A stretch of 11,473 nucleotides of DNA from Bacteroidota bacterium (GTDB lineage: Bacteria; Bacteroidota; Bacteroidia; B-17B0; B-17BO), in NCBI GenBank assembly GCA_025356715.1, contig JANXRU010000339.1:1-11473 (forward strand). The letters are read 5' to 3'. The notes under the pieces were generated by a model. That model saw nothing but the letters and a program-made list of their open reading frames with translations. It was not told where the DNA came from and did no database searches. The position numbers and the translations under genes were made by a program. Shown in pieces: positions 1-8,462 of this stretch (the first letter of the stretch is position 1; every line of letters starts with the position of its first letter).

Positions 1-1016
1 ATATAACGCTCATAGAAATCTTGTTGAGCTGTAAAGCGTGGGTCAGTTTTACGTAATACTGCATGACCATAACCAGGAACTACTTTTCCTTCAGCCAATG
101 TCTTCTTAATGTATTCAGCAATTTGTTCTTTAGTTGGTAAGCCTCCTCCTAAATTCTCTTTCAATTCCATAATCCAACTTAACACTTCCTGATTTGCTAA
201 TCCATGCAAAGGACCAGCTAAACCATTCATACCAGCAGCGAAAGCTAAATACGGATCACTTAATGCTGAACCTACTAAATGTGTAGCATGTGCAGACACA
301 TTTCCGCCTTCATGATCAACATGAATAGTTAAATATAAACGCATTAAACGTTTCATATCGAAATCATCATAACCTAACATGTGGGCAAAATTGGCTGCCC
401 AATCTAATTTATGATCTGGTTCAATATGAACGCCTCCTTTGTATTTACGACGATAGATATAAGCTGCAATTCTAGGTAAACGAGCAATTAGATTCATTGA
501 ATCTTCATACACATAATCCCAATAATCTTTTTTGTTAATTCCTTTTGCATAGGCTTTTGCAAATAAACTTTCCGTTTGCATGGCCATAATTCCAATCACA
601 AATTGTGTCATTGGATGCGTATCAGTAGGTAATTTTTCAATAACGTCAAATACATGTTTAGGTACGTTACTACGTTTTTGCCATTCACCTGTTATAAAAC
701 TAACATCTTCTTGAGTAGGTAATTCACCAACTAACATTAAGTAAAAGATGCCTTCTGGCAATGGTTCCGTACCTCCTGGTGCTTTTGGCAAATGCTTACG
801 TAGCTCAGGAATGGAATACCCTCTAAAACGAATTCCTTCTTCAGGATCTAATTTAGAAGTTTCAGTAACCATCCCAGTCATACCTTTCATTCCTTGGTAC
901 ACTTGAGCTATAGTGATTTCACCTATTTTTAAATCACCATGATTTTTAATAATGTCTTTTATTTCTGCTGCTAAAGGCACTGCTTTTTCGCGAAATTTGT
1001 CTTTTAATCTGTCCAT
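1..1016 (-). CDS. gltA: Citrate synthase, eukaryotic (mitochondrial-like) type, 3' end cut by the window edge
   Basis: Condenses acetyl-CoA and oxaloacetate to citrate, the entry step of the TCA cycle, in the cytoplasm. I translated the minus strand from the ATG at 1016-1014. It gives 338 residues with no stop, running off the left edge; about 90-100 C-terminal residues should be missing. Visible motifs are LDPEEGIRFRGYSIPE (about 56-71), IHVDHEGGNVSAH (231-243), GLAGPLHGLANQEVL (265-279, catalytic His271) and VVPGYGHAVLRKTDPR (312-327, catalytic His318, oxaloacetate-binding Arg327). The catalytic Asp would lie outside the window. From memory, these stretches match pig mitochondrial citrate synthase (His274, His320, Arg329) far more closely than the hexameric E. 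coli GltA type. The gene is transcribed divergently from polA. No Shine-Dalgarno sequence is present. The family is very secure; the symbol is the generic one for bacterial citrate synthase. Confidence 0.96.
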   Translation of the reverse strand, partial: MDRLKDKFREKAVPLAAEIKDIIKNHGDLKIGEITIAQVYQGMKGMTGMVTETSKLDPEEGIRFRGYSIPELRKHLPKAPGGTEPLPEGIFYLMLVGELPTQEDVSFITGEWQKRSNVPKHVFDVIEKLPTDTHPMTQFVIGIMAMQTESLFAKAYAKGINKKDYWDYVYEDSMNLIARLPRIAAYIYRRKYKGGVHIEPDHKLDWAANFAHMLGYDDFDMKRLMRLYLTIHVDHEGGNVSAHATHLVGSALSDPYLAFAAGMNGLAGPLHGLANQEVLSWIMELKENLGGGLPTKEQIAEYIKKTLAEGKVVPGYGHAVLRKTDPRFTAQQDFYERY

Positions 1017-1374
1017 CGTCTTGTTTGTTAAATAACAATGTAAATTTATACAGTGTATTGGTTTAAACAAATTTAATTTCAATTTTTTTTTGAGAATTAA
1101 TATAAATACATGTTAGCCTTAAAAATGCCTTTACATAAGCCTAATAATAGCAAAAAAATGGAAAATTTATTTTTGACTCACATTCAAGCTAAATCAATTA
1201 CATAAGCCATTTATAAGCATCTGATGGCGCCAATCTTCCAGCAATTTGTTTAGATAATGTTTATATATCGTTGCTTGATTTGGCCTGCTATTTTGGTAAA
1301 ATAGTATACATTTAGACGATTAACTTATTTTAACCTAATTCTATACCACTGATCTCTAACGATAAATTTATATC
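1017..1374. other. Divergent intergenic region between citrate synthase and polA
   Basis: This 358-bp AT-rich gap separates two divergent genes and must hold both promoters. I see no gene in it. It contains an 11-bp direct repeat, TTACATAAGCC, at 1131-1141 and 1198-1208, and a small perfect palindrome, CTATTTT-GGT-AAAATAG, at 1288-1304, about 70 bp before the polA start. No convincing paired -33/-7 promoter for polA was found. TACATTTA at 1307-1314 is one base from the -7 consensus, but its nearest upstream TTTG is 24 bp away. Confidence 0.6.
1041..1071 (-). promoter_or_regulatory. Candidate Bacteroidota promoter for citrate synthase
   Basis: Read on the minus strand, TTTG (1071-1068) is followed after 19 bp by TAAATTTA (1048-1041). 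This is one base short of the Bacteroidota consensus TTTG-N19-TAnnTTTG and would leave a leader of roughly 20 nt before the ATG at 1016. A perfect -7 motif, TAAATTTG, also exists at 1075-1068, but I see no -33 element at the right distance for it. The region is very AT-rich, so chance matches are likely. Confidence 0.4.
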
Positions 1375-4215
1375 ATGATAACCAAAGACACTCCAAAAAA
1401 ATTATTCCTTCTAGATGCATTTGCATTAATTTATCGCGCTTATTTTGCCTTCAGTAGTAATCCTCGTGTAAGTTCTAAAGGATTAAATACCTCTGCTATA
1501 TTTGGTTTTACAAATACATTATTGGAGATTTTAAATAAAGAAAAACCAACGCATATTGCTGTTGTATTTGATACGCCTGAGCCAACCATCAGACATACAG
1601 AATTTGTTGAATACAAGGCGCAACGTGAAGAAATGCCTGATGATTTAAGGAAATGTATTCCATACATTTTTCAGTTAGTAGAAGGGTTTAATATACCTGT
1701 TATAAAAACTCCCGGCTTTGAAGCAGATGATGCCATTGGTACTTTGGCTAAAATTGCCGAACAACAAGGATTTACAACCTACATGATGACACCTGATAAA
1801 GATTACGGACAATTAGTAGATGAAAATACATTTATTTATAAGCCAGCTCGTATGGGAAATGGTGCTGAAATAATGGGAGTGCAAGAAATTTGTAAGAAAT
1901 GGGATATCACACACGTTGGTCAGCTGATTGATATTTTGGGTTTAATGGGAGATAAATCTGATAATATTCCAGGAATACCTGGAGTAGGCGAAAAGACTGC
2001 TATTCAGTTAGTGAAAGATTTTGGAACAATTGAAAATTTATTGGAAAATACAGATAAATTAAAAGGGAAATTGAAGGAAAAAGTGGAGACTCATCGAGAG
2101 AAAGCCATACAATCAAAATGGTTAGCGACAATTATTTTAGATGTTCCTGTTGAATTTAATGAAGCAGAATTAGTCATAAAAGAAATAAATAAAGAGGCAT
2201 TACGAGAATTATTTACAGAGCTTGAGTTTAGAGGCATTGCACAAAAATTATTAGGCGAAGATATTGGAGGTGCTAAAGAAGCAACTAATTTTATAGCTAA
2301 AGTAAAAGAAGCACCCAAAGCTAAACCTGATTTGTTTAGTACTGATGATTTATTTAGTGAAGCTCATATAGAAGCGGTAGCAGAGGCCGATGCTAAAGTA
2401 TTTAAAACCATTAAAGACTTTAATCCTAATTACATATTATGTGATACAGTGGAAAAAATAACACAGTTAATATCTGTTTTAAATTCACATAACGAATTTT
2501 GTTTTGATTCTGAAACCACCGATTTAAATACAATAAACGCTGAACTTGTTGGTATTTCTTTTGCAGTTAAGGAAAACCAAGCTTATTACGTTCCTGTTTC
2601 TGAAGATAAAAATGAGGCTCAAGCTTTAATCGATTTATTTAAACCTTTATTTGCAGAAGAAACTAAAACGCTTATCGGACAAAACATTAAATATGATTTG
2701 CAGGTTTTAAAAAATTATAATGTAATAATTAAAAATAAATTGTGGGATACCATGATTGCTCACTTCTTATTTATGCCTGATATGAGGCATAATATGAACG
2801 TGTTAGCGGAAACATATTTGGATTACTCTCCTATAAGTATAGCTGAATTAATTGGTAAAAAAGGAAAAGATCAATTAAGTATGCGTTCGGTTCCATTAGA
2901 TGTTATTAAGGATTATGCTGCAGAAGATGCTGATATTACGCTTCAATTAAAAAATGCTTTTGAACCAAAGTTGAAAGAAGCTGGAACCGAAAAATTATTT
3001 CAAGAAGTAGAACTGCCTTTAATAGAAGCATTAGCGGGAATGGAGCGCGAAGGAATTAATATAGATGTGGCTGGCCTTAATGAATTTTCAGCGCAATTGA
3101 AAGAAGATATTACTAAAGTAGATGCAGAAATACAAGAGTTAGCGGGTACAAAATTTAATATTTCATCGCCAAAACAAGTTGGTGAAATTTTATTTGATTA
3201 CTTGAAAATTATTGATAAACCTAAGAAAACGAAGACAGGACAATACGCTACTGGCGAAGATATTTTATCTAAACTGGAAGGTAAGCACCCTATCATTGCC
3301 AAAATTTTAGATTACCGAGAGTTAGTAAAATTAAAATCGACCTATGTTGATACATTACCGTTATTAGTAAATGAAAAAACCAATCGTATTCATACAACGT
3401 TTAATCAAGTCGTTGCTGTTACAGGTCGATTAAGCAGCGATAATCCTAACCTACAAAATATCCCTATTAGAACCGAGCGTGGTCGCCAAATTCGTAAAGC
3501 TTTTATTCCACGTAATGAAGATTATGTTTTGCTTAGTGCCGATTATTCTCAAATAGAATTACGAATAGTTGCCTCTATTAGTGGTGATCCCAATATGTGT
3601 GAAGCCTTTAATTCAGGGAAAGATATTCATACAGCTACTGCTGCTAAAGTTTATGGTATTGAGGAGTCGGAAGTAACAAAGGAAATGCGTTATAAAGCAA
3701 AGAGCGTTAATTTTGGGATCATTTATGGACAAGGAGCCTTTGGTTTAGCGGATAATTTGAATATTCCGCGAGCAGAAGCAAAGCAATTAATTGATAACTA
3801 TTTTGCTCAATATGGTTCTATAAAAACATATATGGATAATGAAATTGAATTTGCGAAAGAACATGGTTATGTGCAAACACTGTTAGGACGCAAACGCTGG
3901 TTGAAAGATATTAATGCTAATAACGCAACTGTTCGTTCTTATGCTGAACGAAATGCTATCAATGCTCCTATACAAGGCTCTGCGGCCGATATGATAAAAG
4001 TAGCTATGATTAATATTCATAACGAATTAAAAACGATGAATGTCAAAACAAAAATGATTTTACAAGTGCATGATGAATTAATTTTTGATGTCTATAAACC
4101 TGAATTAGATATTATTAAAACAATGGTAGAAAAACATATGAAAAATGCGTTGCCATTAAAAGTGCCAGTAGAAGTAGGGATGGGTGTTGGTGTAAATTGG
4201 TTAGACGCTCACTAA
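1375..4215 (+). CDS. polA: DNA polymerase I, with 5'-3' exonuclease, proofreading and polymerase domains
   Basis: A 946-residue family A DNA polymerase for Okazaki-fragment processing and repair synthesis. The N-terminal 5' nuclease domain (about 8-300) shows FLLDAFALIYRAYFAF (Asp14), VVFDTPEPTIRH (Asp66), FEADDAIGTLA (115-125), TPDKD (139-143) and GDKSDNIPGIPGVGEKTA (192-209), the last with the H3TH loop. The 3'-5' exonuclease domain (about 355-545) keeps its acidic set: Asp378/Glu380 in FDSET, Asp441 in QNIKYD, and Tyr514 and Asp518 in YAAEDAD, so proofreading is expected to be active. The polymerase domain (about 590-946) has motif A LLSADYSQIELR (Asp723), motif B RYKAKSVNFGIIYG (772-785; Arg772, Lys776, Phe780, Tyr784) and motif C QVHDELIFD (His899, Asp900). 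Phe780 matches E. coli Phe762. The ATG at 1375 gives the usual N-terminus close to the first Asp. A terminator follows at 4261. Confidence 0.99.
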   Translation: MITKDTPKKLFLLDAFALIYRAYFAFSSNPRVSSKGLNTSAIFGFTNTLLEILNKEKPTHIAVVFDTPEPTIRHTEFVEYKAQREEMPDDLRKCIPYIFQLVEGFNIPVIKTPGFEADDAIGTLAKIAEQQGFTTYMMTPDKDYGQLVDENTFIYKPARMGNGAEIMGVQEICKKWDITHVGQLIDILGLMGDKSDNIPGIPGVGEKTAIQLVKDFGTIENLLENTDKLKGKLKEKVETHREKAIQSKWLATIILDVPVEFNEAELVIKEINKEALRELFTELEFRGIAQKLLGEDIGGAKEATNFIAKVKEAPKAKPDLFSTDDLFSEAHIEAVAEADAKVFKTIKDFNPNYILCDTVEKITQLISVLNSHNEFCFDSETTDLNTINAELVGISFAVKENQAYYVPVSEDKNEAQALIDLFKPLFAEETKTLIGQNIKYDLQVLKNYNVIIKNKLWDTMIAHFLFMPDMRHNMNVLAETYLDYSPISIAELIGKKGKDQLSMRSVPLDVIKDYAAEDADITLQLKNAFEPKLKEAGTEKLFQEVELPLIEALAGMEREGINIDVAGLNEFSAQLKEDITKVDAEIQELAGTKFNISSPKQVGEILFDYLKIIDKPKKTKTGQYATGEDILSKLEGKHPIIAKILDYRELVKLKSTYVDTLPLLVNEKTNRIHTTFNQVVAVTGRLSSDNPNLQNIPIRTERGRQIRKAFIPRNEDYVLLSADYSQIELRIVASISGDPNMCEAFNSGKDIHTATAAKVYGIEESEVTKEMRYKAKSVNFGIIYGQGAFGLADNLNIPRAEAKQLIDNYFAQYGSIKTYMDNEIEFAKEHGYVQTLLGRKRWLKDINANNATVRSYAERNAINAPIQGSAADMIKVAMINIHNELKTMNVKTKMILQVHDELIFDVYKPELDIIKTMVEKHMKNALPLKVPVEVGMGVGVNWLDAH

Positions 4216-4260
4216 TGGCGTAATTTTAAAAGAGTAAACCATTTTTGTAAATAGAAATTT

Positions 4261-4292
4261 AAGCTCCGCAATTAGGTTTTCGGAGCTTTTTT
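4261..4292 (+). terminator. Rho-independent terminator after polA
   Basis: A perfect 8-bp stem, AAGCTCCG (4261-4268) with CGGAGCTT (4281-4288), has a 12-nt loop and runs into a T tract ending at 4292. It lies 46 bp past the polA stop and separates polA from the downstream protease gene. Confidence 0.88.
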
Positions 4293-4323
4293 ATTAAAAA
4301 TAAATTTTTATTTTTGAATATAT

Positions 4324-4363
4324 TTTGTAGAAACCTCTTGCTTTTTGTACATAGTTTGTAGAA
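4324..4363 (+). promoter_or_regulatory. Three phased TTTGTA motifs upstream of the M4 protease gene
   Basis: TTTGTAGAA occurs at 4324-4332 and 4355-4363, and TTTGTAC at 4344-4350. The spacings of 20 and 11 bp are close to whole helical turns. The cluster lies 85-125 bp before the protease ATG, past the polA terminator, where regulatory sites would be expected. No clean TTTG-N19-TAnnTTTG pair could be drawn through it (TTTG at 4355-4358 lacks TA at the right distance). It could be a regulator-binding cluster, part of a promoter, or chance in AT-rich DNA. Confidence 0.2.
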
Positions 4364-4422
4364 TTAAAAATATATTAAAAATAATCAATTGCACTTTCGT
4401 CTTTTCATTTTCAATCGTTTAG

Positions 4423-4439
4423 TTTTAGTATAACTAAAA
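4423..4439 (+). repeat. Short palindrome in the leader of the M4 protease gene
   Basis: TTTTAGT-ATA-ACTAAAA is a perfect 7-bp inverted repeat with a 3-nt centre, ending 9 bp before the ATG at 4449. It could be an operator or a weak leader hairpin near the ribosome landing site. Because it is A/T-only apart from one G/C pair, chance is a real alternative. Confidence 0.3.
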
Positions 4440-4448
4440 TTACTCAAC

Positions 4449-7280
4449 ATGAAAAAAACGATTTACACAACACTCACTTCTTGTTTTTGTTCTTTATTTT
4501 TTGCGCAACAAAACCAAGCTATTCTTCATGGCGCTAAAGTTGATTTTACATCAACTGCTACTAATTTGCCACTACAAGTTAGTTTTGAGGAATCAACACA
4601 TTTATCCGATACACAGTTTTTAGATTGGATAAAGCAAGAGATGATAAAGGATAAGAATGTTTCTTTTTCATCATTAAAAATAACGCAAGATGGTTTGGGG
4701 TATACTCATAATCGTTTACAGGAACTTTTTAATGGATATAAAATTGAAGGAGCCGTTATTTTAACGCATAGTAAATCCAATGAAGTAAAGTCTTTTAACG
4801 GAGATTGGTTTAAAGATATTTCTTTATCAAATGAAATTTCTATTTCCGAAAAACAAGCATTACAATTTGCCTTAAATAAAATTGGCGCTAAAAAATATAA
4901 ATGGGAAAATAAATTAGAGGAAGCACACATGCGTGTAGCTCTAAATAATCCAAAATTTAGTTATGCTCCAATTGGTGAATTATGCATCGTTGCAGAATCT
5001 AATAAAAACACAAAAGCATCAACGTTTCATTATGCATATAAATTTAACATCTATGCAGAAGAACCCTTGTATCGTGCGTATGTATATATAGATGCTGCTT
5101 CAGGTAAAGTTTTGAGAGAGCAAAATTTAATTTGCACCATTGATGCTGTTGGCTCAGCAAATACAAAATACAGTGGAACAAAAGCGATTACAACAGATAG
5201 CTACACGGGTGGTTATCGCTTAAGAGAAACAAGTCGTGGACAAGGAATTGAAACGTATAATTTAAATAATGCGTCTTCCTATACAAATACCGATTTCACA
5301 AATGCAACAAATAATTGGACCATCACTACTAATAATCAAGCAGCTGAGGATGCTCATTATGGGGCAGAAGCAACGTATGATTATTATATGCAAACCTATA
5401 ATAGAAATAGTGTTGATGATAATGGTTTTAAATTATTAAACTATGTACATTATCAAACTAATTATGTAAATGCATTTTGGGATGGATCGCGCATGACATA
5501 CGGCGATGGAAATACCTCTCAAGGATTTTACATTATGACTGCCTTAGATGTTTGCGGACATGAAATTACACATGGCGTAGTAGAAAACACTGCTGGTTTA
5601 GGAAATGGCGAAGCAGGTGCTTTAAATGAAGCATTTGCTGATATTTTTGGTACATGTGTAGAGTGGTTTGCTCGTCCTACGCAACACGACTGGGAAATGG
5701 GAAAAGATATTTCTACGACATCTGTAGGCTTAAGAAATTTTGCAAATCCAAATTCTCAACAACAGCCTGATACCTATCAGGGAACTTATTGGGATGCAGG
5801 CGGAGAAGTGCATACAAATGATGGACCATGTATTTTTTGGTTTTACATATTGTCTGTTGGTAAATCAGGAACCAATGATAATAGCCAAGCGTATAATGTT
5901 TCTGCTATTACGATGGCTAAAGCTTCTGCTATTGCTTATAGAGCTCTTACAACTTATATGACTCCAAGTACAACTTATGCTGATGTTAGAAATTATACCA
6001 TTCAAGCTGCGAAAGATTTATATGGTTCATGCTCAAATGAAGTAATTCAAACAACTAATGCTTGGTATGCTGTTGGTGTTGGTGCACAATATGTAGCAGG
6101 AGCAATTGTTCCAAATTTTGTAACTGATCAAAGTTCTTCTTGCGTATTACCTACAATTATTAATTTTAGTAATACAACGGCTGCTGGACAAACGTATACT
6201 TGGAAATTTGGTGATGGAACGACTAGTACTGCCTTAAATCCAACTCATAGTTATTCAGTAAACGGCACATATTCAGTAAAATTAATAGCTACAGGTTGTG
6301 GTGTTGGTACAAAAGATTCTATTTTAAAAACAAGTTATATTGTCATCAATGCGCCTTCTGCTCCAACTGGAAGCAATATAAATATTTGCACTAATACATT
6401 TGGTACATTAGCAGCAAGTGGAAGTGGCAGTATTAAATGGTATAACGCTCCAGGTGGTACTTTATTATCTACAGGTAATTTATTTTCGACTCCTGTTTTG
6501 TCAACTACAACTACTTACTATGCGGTTAATACCATTTCTCAAACGCCCATATATGTTGGCCCAGCAACAAACACTGTGTTTGGCGGTGGTTCAAACTTTA
6601 ATGCTAATGCTGATCGTTATTTAATATTTGATGTATTGCAACCTTGTACTTTAAAATCCGTGAAAGTAGTTTCTAACTCTGCCGGCAATCGCTTTATAGA
6701 ATTAAGAAATTCTGCAGGTGTTGTATTACAAACCGCCACAGTAAATATTGCCGCTGGTACACAAACGGTTACATTAAATTTTAATTTAACTCCTGGAACT
6801 AGCTATCAATTAGGTAATACCGCAGGAACATTAGTAGATATGTATAGAAACAACACAGGGTCTGGTTATCCATATAATGTGGGTAGTTTGGTATCGATTA
6901 CAGCTGCTGATGCTGGAAGTAGTTTTTATTATTACTATTATAATTGGGAAGTGCAAAAAGCAGATTGCCAAAGTGCCGCCACTGCTATTACGGCAAGTAT
7001 TAGTATATGTACAGGCTTAAATAATGCTACGGCAGAAAATAGCATACGTGTATATCCAAATCCAGCATCTGACTATTTAACGTTTGCAATATCTTCAGAT
7101 ATATTGAGTTCCACAAAAAGCATCGAAATATATGATGCTTTAGGTAAATTAGTAAATACAGTTTTAGTGTCTTCAGAACAAATACAAATCAATGTTTCTG
7201 ATTTAGCACGTGGAGTATATACCTGTAGAATAGTCAATACAACTAATCAAATCATAGTAAAGCGTTTTGTGAAAGAGTAA
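4449..7280 (+). CDS. Secreted M4 (thermolysin-like) metalloprotease with PKD domain and T9SS type A tail
   Basis: A 943-residue extracellular zinc endopeptidase. Residues 1-19 form a signal peptide (MKK start, hydrophobic core, FFA cleavage site). An FTP propeptide (about 38-120; GYTHNRLQELFNGYKIEGAV) and a PepSY-like segment (about 130-230) act as inhibitor and chaperone in this family. The catalytic domain (about 240-550) carries HEITH (His371, Glu372, His375), the third zinc ligand Glu394 in ALNEAFADIFG, and the transition-state His455 in GGEVHTNDGP, all at thermolysin-like spacing. A PKD domain (about 566-634; WKFGDG) and an Ig-like segment (637-695) follow. Residues about 700-835 form a further beta-rich module (RYLIFDVLQPC, SFYYYYYNWEVQ) that resembles one I recall from other Bacteroidota surface proteins. 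The end (866-943; VYPNPASDYLTF, KRFVKE) is a T9SS type A sorting domain. The protein should therefore cross the outer membrane by T9SS. A terminator follows the gene. Confidence 0.96.
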   Translation: MKKTIYTTLTSCFCSLFFAQQNQAILHGAKVDFTSTATNLPLQVSFEESTHLSDTQFLDWIKQEMIKDKNVSFSSLKITQDGLGYTHNRLQELFNGYKIEGAVILTHSKSNEVKSFNGDWFKDISLSNEISISEKQALQFALNKIGAKKYKWENKLEEAHMRVALNNPKFSYAPIGELCIVAESNKNTKASTFHYAYKFNIYAEEPLYRAYVYIDAASGKVLREQNLICTIDAVGSANTKYSGTKAITTDSYTGGYRLRETSRGQGIETYNLNNASSYTNTDFTNATNNWTITTNNQAAEDAHYGAEATYDYYMQTYNRNSVDDNGFKLLNYVHYQTNYVNAFWDGSRMTYGDGNTSQGFYIMTALDVCGHEITHGVVENTAGLGNGEAGALNEAFADIFGTCVEWFARPTQHDWEMGKDISTTSVGLRNFANPNSQQQPDTYQGTYWDAGGEVHTNDGPCIFWFYILSVGKSGTNDNSQAYNVSAITMAKASAIAYRALTTYMTPSTTYADVRNYTIQAAKDLYGSCSNEVIQTTNAWYAVGVGAQYVAGAIVPNFVTDQSSSCVLPTIINFSNTTAAGQTYTWKFGDGTTSTALNPTHSYSVNGTYSVKLIATGCGVGTKDSILKTSYIVINAPSAPTGSNINICTNTFGTLAASGSGSIKWYNAPGGTLLSTGNLFSTPVLSTTTTYYAVNTISQTPIYVGPATNTVFGGGSNFNANADRYLIFDVLQPCTLKSVKVVSNSAGNRFIELRNSAGVVLQTATVNIAAGTQTVTLNFNLTPGTSYQLGNTAGTLVDMYRNNTGSGYPYNVGSLVSITAADAGSSFYYYYYNWEVQKADCQSAATAITASISICTGLNNATAENSIRVYPNPASDYLTFAISSDILSSTKSIEIYDALGKLVNTVLVSSEQIQINVSDLARGVYTCRIVNTTNQIIVKRFVKE

Positions 7281-7338
7281 ACCTTACAAAGACATAACAT
7301 AGTTGCGTAGCCGAAATGACGGTTGAAGAATATAATTA

Positions 7339-7376
7339 AAACGAGTCTATTTATATTTAAATAGGCTCGTTTTTTT
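7339..7376 (+). terminator. Strong rho-independent terminator after the M4 protease gene
   Basis: ACGAGTCTATTTA (7341-7353) pairs with TAAATAGGCTCGT (7358-7370) through 13 bp with one G-T pair and a TATT loop. Two flanking A-T pairs extend the stem into the T tract at 7370-7376. It lies 58 bp past the protease stop and just upstream of the arginase promoter. Confidence 0.92.
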
Positions 7377-7389
7377 GAGATAGCATTCG

Positions 7390-7397
7390 TATCTTTG
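7390..7397 (+). promoter_or_regulatory. Bacteroidota -7 promoter element for arginase
   Basis: TATCTTTG is a perfect match to TAnnTTTG and ends 20 bp before the ATG at 7418, giving a very short leader. The -33 position falls in the terminator's T-rich right arm and has no clear TTG at 19-21 bp; the nearest TTTG (7374-7377) is only 12 bp away. Confidence 0.55.
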
Positions 7398-7417
7398 CCA
7401 CTCATAAAACAAACGAT

Positions 7418-8371
7418 ATGATTAAGCCGATAAAATTAATAGAAGTAAAAAGTGAAATTGGAGCGGGGACTCGTGGCTCAAGTATGGGAGTTGATGCTAT
7501 CAAAATAGCTGCCTTAGATTTTGGAAGTAATTTCTTTAAAAAATTTAAAGCTGTTGAGGTTCAAAATGAAAACCATTTATTGTTAGAGCCTGTTGTAAAT
7601 GATTACGCAAAGCGTGTTAAAGGTATATATGCCCTTAACGAACGTTTAGCTAACGAAATAAAGAAGACTTTATTAAAAGAAGAAGTTCCTATTGTTTTAG
7701 CAGGAGATCATAGCTCTGCATTAGGTACTATTAGCGGTATTAAAATGGCATATCCAACTAAGCGCGTTGGTGTTATTTGGATTGATGCGCATGCCGATTT
7801 ACATACTCCTTATACAACACCGAGTGGTAATATGCATGGGATGCCTATTGCTTGTGTATTAGGAGAGGATAATAAAGAACGTCAGCAAAATAAACCAGAT
7901 GATGAAACCATTGAGTACTGGGAAAAATTAAAGGGTTTAGGAGGTATTAACCCTAAGATTAATTATAACGACTTAGTATATATTGCTTTACGTGATTTTG
8001 AACCACAAGAAGAATTTTTGATCAAGAAAAATAAAGTACGTGTATTTAATTTACAAGAGATTCGTAAAAAAGCAGTAGAACGTGTAGCAATCGAATCTTT
8101 AAATTACTTAGACCATTGTGATATTATTTATGTTAGTTTTGATGTAGATAGCATGGATAGCCGTATTAGTAGTGGTACCGGAACGCCAGTGCCAAATGGC
8201 ATTACTGAGAAAGAAGCAGGAAATTTAATTTATTATATCATGCGTTCCAAAAAAATTGTATGCTTTGAAATGGTTGAAATTAACCCAACGCTTGATAAAG
8301 AAAATTTAATGGCCGAAAATGCTTTTGAGATTTTACAAAAAGCAACAAACCAATTAAATAACGATTTTTAA
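7418..8371 (+). CDS. rocF: Arginase (Mn-dependent ureohydrolase)
   Basis: Predicted to hydrolyse L-arginine to ornithine and urea in the cytoplasm. The 317 residues match the family's usual length of about 300. The binuclear manganese ligands are in place: His98 in LAGDHSS, Asp123/His125/Asp127 in IDAHADLHTP, and Asp242/Asp244 in SFDVDSMD. His140 in SGNMHGMP, TGTPVPNG (254-261), LRDFEP (191-196) and Glu287 in EINP also fit arginase rather than agmatinase or formimidoylglutamase, as does the N-terminal IGAGTRGSSMGVDAI (14-28). Between HADLH and ALRD there is an insert of charged residues (about 150-183, EDNKERQQNKPDDETIEYWE) that looks longer than in animal arginases. The gene has its own -7 element and no operon partner. 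Substrate choice within the ureohydrolase family is inferred from motifs only. Confidence 0.9.
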   Translation: MIKPIKLIEVKSEIGAGTRGSSMGVDAIKIAALDFGSNFFKKFKAVEVQNENHLLLEPVVNDYAKRVKGIYALNERLANEIKKTLLKEEVPIVLAGDHSSALGTISGIKMAYPTKRVGVIWIDAHADLHTPYTTPSGNMHGMPIACVLGEDNKERQQNKPDDETIEYWEKLKGLGGINPKINYNDLVYIALRDFEPQEEFLIKKNKVRVFNLQEIRKKAVERVAIESLNYLDHCDIIYVSFDVDSMDSRISSGTGTPVPNGITEKEAGNLIYYIMRSKKIVCFEMVEINPTLDKENLMAENAFEILQKATNQLNNDF

Positions 8372-8391
8372 TTTCAATAAAATAGGTTAAG

Positions 8392-8449
8392 GTCATGCTG
8401 AATTTATTTCGGCATCTTTAACGAGATTCTGAAACGAATTCAGAATGAC
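8392..8449. repeat. 58-bp imperfect intergenic palindrome downstream of arginase
   Basis: The left arm begins GTCATGCTGAATTT and the right arm ends GAATTCAGAATGAC. The 26-nt arms pair at 21 positions plus two G-T wobbles around a short centre. The form resembles the GTCATnCTGAA...TTCAGnATGAC intergenic palindromes I recall from many Bacteroidota genomes. It starts 20 bp after the arginase stop and could fold in the mRNA 3' end, but there is no T tract on the plus strand. Confidence 0.75.
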
Positions 8450-8462
8450 AAAAAAATGAAAA

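Noticed and set aside
1288..1314. polA promoter built from TTTG at 1279-1282 and TACATTTA at 1307-1314
   Set aside because: The spacing is 24 bp, longer than the usual 19-21, and the -7 box lacks its final G. Not strong enough to list as a promoter.
5740..6624. Small open frames inside the M4 protease gene (5740-5961, 6418-6624)
   Set aside because: They overlap a fully supported gene in another frame, show no family motifs and have low-complexity, leucine-rich translations typical of shadows.
8392..8449. Rho-independent terminator for arginase
   Set aside because: The palindrome is followed by an A tract rather than a T tract on the plus strand, so it is listed as a repeat only.
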